Shown here piece after piece: positions 1-5,291 of a DNA stretch of 5,291 nt (its first letter is position 1; each line of letters begins with the position of its first letter). Both the position numbers and the translations under genes were made by a program. The notes beneath the pieces are model-generated. The model did not search any database, had not been told where the DNA came from, and saw nothing but the letters and a program-made list of their open reading frames with translations. The DNA is from Candidatus Methylomirabilis sp. (lineage in GTDB: Bacteria; DYJV01). The stretch lies in NCBI GenBank assembly GCA_020722945.1, contig DYJV01000057.1:1-5291 (forward strand), written 5' to 3'.

Positions 1-714
1 CTTTTTTTGATAATTTTCAAACAACTTTTCAATACCCCTTCCCAATTCTTCCTTTATTTTTGTCGAACTGTTAGTTTTCTCAGGCTCATTCTGAAAAACA
101 GCATAAGGAACTTTGATTTTATTTATCTCAATAAAGTTTTCATCTTTAGTTAAGTTTTCCCAATCGTCTATTTTATATTTTTTCATAACTTTCAATGGAA
201 CAGTATGAAAAAGTATACTGTCAGGTTTTGATGGGTCATAACGTCTCTGATTTTTTCTGAGTGACTCTTTGTATGAAACTTTCACATAATATATAACTGC
301 TCTTTTGAGAATCTGTTTATCAAGTAATTCCAGCGATTTTTTATACCCATCTTTTCCGCCTCGCGAAAATTCAATAAATAAGGTATTATTTCTAAAAAAC
401 TTTTTATCAAATCTTTTCTTAAATTCTCTGTTTATATCCGATATAAGACTTTTGTATATCTCTTTATTCTTAACAATATAACCCCCAACTTTTATTCTAT
501 TAGTATCTACACGTTCCAACCCTCTTTTTTCTCGTCTATCATCTTTTTCACCTCTCGCCCATATAAATTTAAAATCATCAATCTCATAAATTTGTGCAAT
601 ATGATACTTTTTTCTTCTCTCTTTTAAAGGCAAACTTTTCAAAAAGTCAATAATCTCAGATTTGCCTGCAGCTGGTCGCCCCAAAAAAAGAATAATATCA
701 AACTTCTTTTCCAT
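1..714 (-). CDS. Uncharacterised P-loop NTPase/kinase-like protein, partial (3' end outside window)
   Basis: An open frame of 238 codons starts with ATG at 714 and reaches base 1 without a stop, so the C-terminus is missing. Seen: a hydrophobic beta strand (residues 6-11) runs into a Walker A loop, GRPAAGKS, at 12-19. A DD pair at 46-47 follows the second predicted strand. A hydrophobic strand ending in acid, TLFIEFSRGG (111-120), resembles a Walker B position, and a basic stretch RKNQRRYDP (153-161) resembles the LID of small-molecule kinases. No signal peptide or membrane segment is visible, so it is probably cytosolic. These traits fit the broad adenylate kinase/zeta-toxin-like P-loop group, which suggests ATP-dependent phosphoryl transfer, but I do not recognise the family and the substrate is unknown. 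It lies 53 bases after the LacI-type gene on the same strand. The ATG lacks a Shine-Dalgarno site; it is chosen because the first beta strand starts at once and there is no later Met until residue 177. Confidence 0.8.
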   Translation of the reverse strand, partial: MEKKFDIILFLGRPAAGKSEIIDFLKSLPLKERRKKYHIAQIYEIDDFKFIWARGEKDDRREKRGLERVDTNRIKVGGYIVKNKEIYKSLISDINREFKKRFDKKFFRNNTLFIEFSRGGKDGYKKSLELLDKQILKRAVIYYVKVSYKESLRKNQRRYDPSKPDSILFHTVPLKVMKKYKIDDWENLTKDENFIEINKIKVPYAVFQNEPEKTNSSTKIKEELGRGIEKLFENYQKK

Positions 715-721
715 ATAATAG

Positions 722-749
722 ATATTATCAAATGAGATTTTAATGTCAA
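722..749 (-). promoter_or_regulatory. Candidate promoter directly in front of the P-loop gene (possible leaderless start)
   Basis: On the minus strand a perfect -35 hexamer TTGACA (749-744) is followed after 16 bases by TAATAT (727-722), which matches four of six -10 bases. GATAAT (729-724) overlaps it and is a closer -10 match, but its spacer would be only 14 bases. With TAATAT the start codon at 714 lies seven bases downstream, so transcription would begin at or next to the A of ATG. No purine-rich ribosome binding site fits between. The region is very AT-rich, so the -10 assignment is uncertain; the -35 is the stronger part. Confidence 0.5.
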
Positions 750-767
750 GAAAATATATATTAACAA

Positions 768-1790
768 TTAAATCGAAGATTCCCTGATTATAAGTTTAGA
801 CTTCAACATAACACTTTTCACATATTTTTTTTTGCCAACTATAAGTGATATTAGAGATTTAACAGCATTTTCAGCAATTTTATCAACAGGCAGTCTTACA
901 GTGGACAAATGAGGATAGATATATTTAGCAATATTTATATCATTATAACCAATCACGGATACTTTGTCAGGAATTTTTATATTGTGCTCAAGCAATGCAT
1001 TTATAACTCCCCAAGCAAGCATATCATGTTCACAAAAAAAAGCATCCGGCAATGAATTATCTTCAATCAATTCTTTACACAATGAATAGGCATTAGAATA
1101 CCTGTCTATATTATGAAAAACGAGCCTCTGTGACAATTTCAAATCATTCTGCCTTAATGCATCTTTATAACCCTCATACTTTTCAATAGGTGTAGAAAAG
1201 AGCAAGGAACTCCCTACATACATTATCTTTTTAAGCCCTTTACTTATTAAATAAGATATAGCCTCTTTAACAGCATTCCTATGGTCAACATCAATAAAAT
1301 TGTATTTTAAATAGTTCAAATAAGAACCAATCAAAATAAAAGGAAGTCCTTCATTAGCTAAAGGCTTAACACTTTCATCATTTATCTGAACTCCACCAAT
1401 GATAAGTCCCGAAATTTTTTTAGATTTAAATAGATTCAAATATTGGTCCTCAAGTTTTGAAGTTAACTCGGAATGGGGAAAATATAATGTAAAGTCATAT
1501 CCTGATTGAATCACATAATTTTCAATAAAAGAAGTTATTTCAGTAAGATATAAGTCTAACAGCATATCTTCATTGTAAGGGAAAATAAGTCCTATATTTT
1601 TTACCTCCCCTTTTACGAGTCCCTGTGCATATATATTTGGAGTATAATTATATTGCTCAATTATCTTTAAAACTTTTTGTTTGGTTTCCGGTTTTACACC
1701 GGGTTTCTGATTAACTGTTCTTGATACAGTTGCAATAGAATAACCCGATAACTTTGCAATATCTTTAATTGTAATACTACTTTTCTTCAT
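768..1790 (-). CDS. LacI/GalR-family transcriptional regulator
   Basis: The protein has 340 residues, normal for the family. Seen: an N-terminal LacI-type helix-turn-helix (about 7-27) with the signature IATVSRTVNQ, then VKPETKQKV and the hinge entrance YTPN (49-52). The hinge helix contains AQGL (55-58), with Gln where most members have Arg. The periplasmic-binding-protein-like sensor domain runs from about 65 to the end, with the usual blocks FILIG (151-155), DVDHRNA (167-173), FFCEHDMLAWG (251-261), IPDKVSVIGYND (273-284) and STVRLP (296-301). Family members bind operators as dimers or tetramers and respond to a sugar, sugar phosphate or nucleobase. The ligand and regulon here cannot be read from sequence. 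The gene lies downstream of the tpiA terminator and upstream of the P-loop gene, with no terminator visible in the 53-base gap between them. The start is fixed by the HTH beginning at residue 7. No Shine-Dalgarno site precedes it. Confidence 0.95.
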   Translation of the reverse strand: MKKSSITIKDIAKLSGYSIATVSRTVNQKPGVKPETKQKVLKIIEQYNYTPNIYAQGLVKGEVKNIGLIFPYNEDMLLDLYLTEITSFIENYVIQSGYDFTLYFPHSELTSKLEDQYLNLFKSKKISGLIIGGVQINDESVKPLANEGLPFILIGSYLNYLKYNFIDVDHRNAVKEAISYLISKGLKKIMYVGSSLLFSTPIEKYEGYKDALRQNDLKLSQRLVFHNIDRYSNAYSLCKELIEDNSLPDAFFCEHDMLAWGVINALLEHNIKIPDKVSVIGYNDINIAKYIYPHLSTVRLPVDKIAENAVKSLISLIVGKKKYVKSVMLKSKLIIRESSI

Positions 1791-1797
1791 TATTTAT

Positions 1798-1803
1798 TTT
1801 ATA
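1798..1803 (-). promoter_or_regulatory. Possible -10 box of the lacI-type gene
   Basis: TATAAA on the minus strand ends seven bases before the ATG at 1790, the same distance as the proposed -10 box of the P-loop gene. No good -35 is found at 16-18 bases; ATGACA (1829-1824) lies 20 bases away, which is long. An alternative reading uses TTGATA (1834-1829) with TTAAAT 17 bases downstream. The sequence is so AT-rich that either could be chance. Confidence 0.25.
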
Positions 1804-1805
1804 AA

Positions 1806-1824
1806 ATTTAAAGTACTATTAAAT
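1806..1824. promoter_or_regulatory. Inverted repeat upstream of the lacI-type gene, candidate autoregulatory operator
   Basis: ATTTAA and TTAAAT form perfect 6-bp arms around a 7-base centre (AGTACTA), 16 bases upstream of the start codon. LacI-family proteins often regulate themselves through such sites, but classical operators have a more GC-rich centre. In an AT-rich spacer a 6-bp repeat of A and T alone is weak evidence. Confidence 0.2.
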
Positions 1825-1862
1825 GTCATATCAAAAGTAAAAATGGTATTTTCTTGCGCCCT

Positions 1863-1885
1863 AAAAACCCTTCAGGGCTGAAGGG
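1863..1885 (-). terminator. Rho-independent terminator, probably ending the gap-pgk-tpiA transcript
   Basis: On the minus strand CCCTTCA, loop GCCC, then TGAAGGG form a perfect 7-bp stem (1885-1868), extendable by one pair in the loop and followed at once by five T (1867-1863). It is the only good hairpin with a T tract between tpiA and the lacI-type gene, 191 bases after the tpiA stop. It separates the glycolytic operon from the regulator. The same palindrome could instead belong to a short interspersed repeat that serves as terminator. Confidence 0.7.
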
Positions 1886-1984
1886 CACACTACTACTATT
1901 ATTATCAAATTGAAGGCTGACCTACTCTAAACTTTCAACCTTAAACTTTAAACTAATAATTTTATCAGTGCAGCCTGTGGCTAC
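1868..1984 (-). repeat. Cluster of GTAG-headed short palindromes or half-palindromes (REP-like, tentative)
   Basis: Three pieces on the minus strand begin with GTAG and run in the same direction. GTAGCCACAGGCTGC (1984-1970) has a small stem AGCC/GGCT. GTAGGTCAGCCTTCA (1925-1911) shares the CCTTCA word with the next unit. GTAGTGTG followed by the CCCTTCA/TGAAGGG hairpin (1893-1868) is the third, with extra GTAG-like TAG repeats in front. REP sequences linked to RAYT transposases have a GTAG head before a hairpin, and this arrangement resembles that. No transposase is in the window, the units are poorly conserved, and copies elsewhere cannot be checked here. Confidence 0.3.
1928..1955. repeat. 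Imperfect 14-bp tandem duplication
   Basis: Two adjacent 14-mers, TAAACTTTCAACCT and TAAACTTTAAACTA, match at 11 of 14 positions. They lie in the noncoding spacer between tpiA and the lacI-type gene. No function is apparent. Apart from the terminator and the GTAG-headed pieces, I find no gene in this 286-base spacer (1791-2076). The longest Met-initiated frame I noticed there is 16 codons with no ribosome binding site. Confidence 0.4.
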
Positions 1985-2076
1985 TTTTTTGAACACCTGA
2001 AATATTACACCTCATATTAGACCTTTTTTCAGAAGACTCTATATTGTATCTCTACTTATCTCCCTCGGATTTTATA

Positions 2077-2832
2077 TTACAACCCAGCTTCTATAATTTT
2101 TGCAAACTTATCAGCATCAAGACTTGCTCCGCCTACCAATGCCCCATCAATATTTTCACATGACAACAAATCTTTTGCATTTTCAGGTTTTACACTCCCA
2201 CCATACAGTATTCTTATTTTATTAGCCAACTGTGAATTAAAAATAGAGGCAATCTTATCTCTAATAAATTTCTGTGTAGAATCAGCTATTTCAGGTGTTG
2301 CAGTTTTTCCTGTTCCAATTGCCCATATAGGTTCATAAGCAATAATAATCTGCTCCATCTCAACCGCACTAAAACCATCCAGCGCACCAACAATCTGAGT
2401 TTCCAATACTCTTTCTGTTGCCCCAGATTCACGCTCTGCAAGTTTCTCACCTATACATAATATAGGCTTTAAACTATAAGATAATGCTGATTTAAGTTTT
2501 TTGTTAACCGTCTCTTCTGTTTCGCCAAAGTATTCTCTTCTTTCACTATGCCCTATTATAACATATTCACATCCAACATCCTTAATCATCAAAGGAGATA
2601 TCTCTCCTGTATATGCACCAGACTCTTCCCAAAACATATTCTGTGCACCAAGTTTTATATTTGTCCCTTTTATTGCTTCAGACACAGACTTCAGTGCAGT
2701 AAAAGTTGGACACACCAAAATATCTAATGAAGTAATATTATTAGTTGCATAAGAGAGTTTGCGTACCAAATCCACCCCTTCAGCAACTGTCTTATTCATT
2801 TTCCAATTTCCGGCAATCATCAATCTTCTCAT
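2077..2832 (-). CDS. tpiA: Triosephosphate isomerase
   Basis: This cytosolic glycolytic enzyme interconverts dihydroxyacetone phosphate and D-glyceraldehyde 3-phosphate. The 251-residue length is typical. Seen: GNWKMN at 8-13 with substrate-binding Asn9 and Lys11, the electrophile His95 in IIGHSERR (92-99), the catalytic base Glu167 in AYEPIWAIGTGK (165-176, which leads into flexible loop 6), and the phosphate-binding GGS (211-213) and GG (234-235) turns. All catalytic positions are present, so the gene should be functional. It begins inside the last codon of pgk (TAATG, one-base overlap) with its own site GGAGG seven bases upstream, so coupled translation with pgk is likely. It is the last gene of the operon. 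The start is fixed by the conserved strand one motif and the ribosome binding site. Confidence 0.98.
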   Translation of the reverse strand: MRRLMIAGNWKMNKTVAEGVDLVRKLSYATNNITSLDILVCPTFTALKSVSEAIKGTNIKLGAQNMFWEESGAYTGEISPLMIKDVGCEYVIIGHSERREYFGETEETVNKKLKSALSYSLKPILCIGEKLAERESGATERVLETQIVGALDGFSAVEMEQIIIAYEPIWAIGTGKTATPEIADSTQKFIRDKIASIFNSQLANKIRILYGGSVKPENAKDLLSCENIDGALVGGASLDADKFAKIIEAGL

Positions 2833-4022
2833 TATTTATCCTCCAATCCTTCTAATCCAGGCAAACTTTTACCTTCCATAAATTCAAGTGAAGCGCCTCC
2901 ACCTGTTGATATGTGAGTTATCTTATCAGATAAGCCAAATTTTTTTACTGCAGCAACAGAATCACCACCACCAATAACAGTGGTCCCCTTATTTGCTGCA
3001 ACTGCTTTTGCCACCTCTATTGTTCCCTTGGCAAATTTATCAATCTCAAAAATGCCCATCGGACCATTCCAGAAGATTGTTTTAGCACTCTGAATTTTTT
3101 TTAGAAAAAGTTTCACACTTTTAGGGCCTATATCAACTCCCAACATATCATCGGGAATACTGTTTATGTCAACAATCTTTGTTTTGGCATTTTTATTAAC
3201 ATCATCAGCAACCACTACATCTACAGGTAAAACCAAATCTTTTTCATCATTATGAGCCTTCTTTAAAATTTCAAAAGCCTCAACCTCTTTTTCCATCTCA
3301 ACCAAGGATTTTCCTATATCTATACCCTTTGATTTTATAAATGTAAAAACCATTCCGCCACCGATTAGCATTGAATCAACTCTCTCTAAAAGATTGTTAA
3401 TAACACCTATCTTAGTTGAAATCTTTGCTCCACCAAGTATAACGATAAAAGGCCTTTCTGGATTTTTTAAAAGATTACTCAAAAAATATATCTCTTTTTC
3501 CATAAGCAATCCAGCAACAGATGGGAGATATTTTGTTATTGCTGAAACAGATGCATGCGCTCTATGGGCAGCACCAAAAGCATCATTAACATATACATCA
3601 GCAAGTGAAGCAAGTTTCTTTGCAAACTGCTCATCATTTTTAGTCTCTTCTTTGTGAAATCTCAAATTTTCAAGCAATAAAATTTCCCCTGCCTTTAATT
3701 CACGAGCAGATTTCTCAACTTCTGCTCCTATGCAATCATCAACCTTTTTTACTTCCTTTTTAAGATACTCACCAAGTTTTTTGGCAACTGGGTCTAATCG
3801 TAACTCTTCTTTAACTTCACCTTTTGGTCTTCCCATATGTGACATCAATATCAAACTTGCATTCTGTTCCAATATATACTCAATTGTTGGTAATGCTTTT
3901 TCAATACGTGTTGCATCAGTAATATTAGAATTTTCATCCAATGGGACATTAAAATCAACGCGCATTAGAACTTTCTTGTTCTGTAAATCAATATCTTTTA
4001 CACTCTTTTTGTTAATATCCAT
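2832..4022 (-). CDS. pgk: Phosphoglycerate kinase
   Basis: This cytosolic enzyme transfers phosphate between 1,3-bisphosphoglycerate and ADP, giving 3-phosphoglycerate and ATP. The 396-residue length matches bacterial monomeric PGK. Seen in the N-terminal, substrate-binding domain: RVDFNVP (21-27), SHMGRPKG (61-68), ENLRFHKEE (118-126) and DAFGAAHRAHAS (147-158). Seen in the C-terminal, nucleotide-binding domain: GGAKISTKI (197-205), FWNGPMGIFE (317-326), GGGDSVAA (351-358) and THISTGGGASLEF (369-381). The basic residues that bind triphosphoglycerate (Arg21, Arg64, Arg121, Arg154) and the nucleotide Lys (Lys200-Lys204 region) are retained. It follows gap after a hairpin-containing spacer and shares one base with tpiA. 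The start is chosen for GGAGG six bases upstream and a normal N-terminus. I found no convincing separate promoter for pgk. Confidence 0.98.
   Translation of the reverse strand: MDINKKSVKDIDLQNKKVLMRVDFNVPLDENSNITDATRIEKALPTIEYILEQNASLILMSHMGRPKGEVKEELRLDPVAKKLGEYLKKEVKKVDDCIGAEVEKSARELKAGEILLLENLRFHKEETKNDEQFAKKLASLADVYVNDAFGAAHRAHASVSAITKYLPSVAGLLMEKEIYFLSNLLKNPERPFIVILGGAKISTKIGVINNLLERVDSMLIGGGMVFTFIKSKGIDIGKSLVEMEKEVEAFEILKKAHNDEKDLVLPVDVVVADDVNKNAKTKIVDINSIPDDMLGVDIGPKSVKLFLKKIQSAKTIFWNGPMGIFEIDKFAKGTIEVAKAVAANKGTTVIGGGDSVAAVKKFGLSDKITHISTGGGASLEFMEGKSLPGLEGLEDK
2840..2844 (-). promoter_or_regulatory. Ribosome binding site of tpiA, inside the 3' end of pgk
   Basis: GGAGG on the minus strand lies seven bases before the tpiA ATG and within the last codons of pgk. 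It confirms the start at 2832 and supports the TAATG stop-start overlap. Confidence 0.85.
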
Positions 4023-4028
4023 TTATAT

Positions 4029-4033
4029 CCTCC
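4029..4033 (-). promoter_or_regulatory. Ribosome binding site of pgk
   Basis: GGAGG on the minus strand stands six bases before the ATG at 4022, which fixes the pgk start. Confidence 0.9.
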
Positions 4034-4062
4034 ACAGATATTTTTTAGATAAATATCAATTG

Positions 4063-4077
4063 TTACACATACTGTAA
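4063..4077. repeat. Small inverted repeat in the gap-pgk spacer
   Basis: TTACA and TGTAA flank CATAC, giving 5-bp arms between the large hairpin and the pgk ribosome binding site. The flanks CAATT (4057-4061) and AATTG (4076-4080) extend the symmetry imperfectly. It could be a minor RNA hairpin in the pgk leader or chance. Confidence 0.25.
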
Positions 4078-4087
4078 TTGTGAAGAA

Positions 4088-4123
4088 ATTATATCACCCC
4101 TGACTACACAGGGGTGATATAAT
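4088..4123 (-). promoter_or_regulatory. Strong 15-bp intercistronic hairpin between gap and pgk
   Basis: Bases 4088-4102 and 4109-4123 are perfect reverse complements around a 6-base loop, with a CACCCCTG/CAGGGGTG core. The hairpin begins 14 bases after the gap stop. On the minus strand it is followed by TTCTTCA, a broken T tract, so full termination is unlikely. On the plus strand no T tract follows. A partial terminator or an mRNA processing or 3'-protecting element that raises gap over pgk are the plausible roles. Stem loops between gap and pgk are known to uncouple expression in other bacteria, for example Zymomonas. Confidence 0.75.
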
Positions 4124-4136
4124 ACCCGTAAAAATT

Positions 4137-5199
<1,063 letters not shown>

Positions 5200-5204
5200 T
5201 TATT

Positions 5205-5216
5205 TTTTCTGGAAAA
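5205..5216. promoter_or_regulatory. Short palindrome between the two divergent -35 boxes
   Basis: TTTTC and GAAAA flank TG, giving perfect 5-bp arms midway in the 27 bases that separate the gap -35 from the plus-strand -35. The position suits a regulator acting on both promoters, but five pairs of mostly A and T may be chance. Confidence 0.2.
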
Positions 5217-5226
5217 TTTAAAAAAG

Positions 5227-5255
5227 TTGACTTATAATAATTTTTGTGGTATATT
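5227..5255 (+). promoter_or_regulatory. Plus-strand promoter of a divergent gene beyond the right edge
   Basis: TTGACT (5227-5232, five of six) and TATATT (5250-5255, five of six) are separated by the ideal 17 bases. The bases TGG just before the -10 give an extended -10 (TGn). The predicted start is near 5262, giving a leader of about 30 bases to the ribosome binding site and the window edge. It faces away from the gap promoter. Confidence 0.75.
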
Positions 5256-5262
5256 ATTATAA
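5232..5262. promoter_or_regulatory. Perfect 10-bp inverted repeat over the divergent promoter, candidate operator
   Basis: TTATAATAAT (5232-5241) and ATTATTATAA (5253-5262) are exact reverse complements with an 11-base centre. The arm centres are 21 bases apart, about two helical turns. The repeat covers the spacer, the -10 and the predicted start of the plus-strand promoter, so a dimeric protein bound here would block polymerase. All arm bases are A or T, which raises the chance of coincidence. Confidence 0.4.
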
Positions 5263-5277
5263 ATTATCCGTATTTAT

Positions 5278-5282
5278 GGAGG
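5278..5282 (+). promoter_or_regulatory. Ribosome binding site of the divergent gene (coding part outside window)
   Basis: GGAGG on the plus strand is followed by nine bases to the window end. A start codon beginning at or just after 5291 would give normal spacing. An ATG at 5276 overlaps the site and is a less likely start. The product cannot be inferred. Confidence 0.7.
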
Positions 5283-5291
5283 TATATTATA

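Noticed and set aside
1890-1906. CRISPR or microsatellite array suggested by the TAC/TAT triplet run
   Set aside because: It has only about five triplets with changes, and no spaced repeats are found in the window.
1937-1987. Minus-strand 16-codon frame in the tpiA-lacI spacer, and the idea of a secG gene after tpiA
   Set aside because: The short frame lacks a ribosome site, and the spacer shows no SecG-like membrane segments; it is broken by stops in the frames I read.
1970-1990. Plus-strand terminator: GCAGCC-TGT-GGCTAC followed by six T
   Set aside because: The stem has only four continuous pairs plus one after a mismatch, and no plus-strand gene precedes it.
2501-4077. Plus-strand open frames of 83-115 codons opposite tpiA and pgk (2501-2752, 3394-3657, 3730-4077)
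   Set aside because: They lie antisense to strongly conserved enzyme genes, show no recognisable domain, and are shadows of the minus-strand coding sequence.
4101-4136. Attenuator switch between the 15-bp gap-pgk hairpin and an alternative GGGT/ACCC pairing
   Set aside because: The alternative stem has only four pairs and could not compete with the 15-bp stem.

Overview
The window comes from an AT-rich bacterial genome (roughly one third G+C by eye). It reads as an ordinary chromosomal locus built around a glycolytic operon. All coding sequence inside the window lies on the minus strand. The GAPDH, PGK and triosephosphate isomerase are all of the bacterial type, and strong Shine-Dalgarno sites precede the three glycolytic genes. 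I cannot place the organism to a phylum: a gap-pgk-tpiA order occurs in many, mostly anaerobic, bacterial groups.

Reading the minus strand from right to left, a consensus sigma70-type promoter (about 5172-5199) drives gap (5135-4137). A 114-base spacer follows that carries a perfect 15-bp hairpin. Then come pgk (4022-2832) and tpiA (2832-2077), which overlap by one base. The 286-base gap after tpiA holds a hairpin followed by five T (1863-1885), the likely operon terminator, along with a few short palindromic or repeated pieces headed by GTAG. Beyond it are a LacI-family repressor (1790-768) and the start of an uncharacterised P-loop NTPase (714 to the window edge), which runs off the left end with no stop codon. 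At the right end a plus-strand promoter and ribosome binding site announce a divergent gene whose coding sequence begins at or past base 5291.

The three enzymes catalyse consecutive triose-phase steps. TpiA interconverts dihydroxyacetone phosphate and glyceraldehyde 3-phosphate, GAPDH oxidises and phosphorylates the latter, and PGK recovers ATP from the product. The LacI regulator may sense a sugar or sugar phosphate, but nothing in the sequence ties it to a target operator. I see no clear evidence of a novel defence, mobile or biosynthetic system. The points most worth a second look are regulatory: probable leaderless starts for the repressor and P-loop genes, the unusual gap-pgk hairpin, the inverted repeat over the divergent promoter, and the GTAG-headed palindromes. 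The uncharacterised P-loop gene is also of interest.
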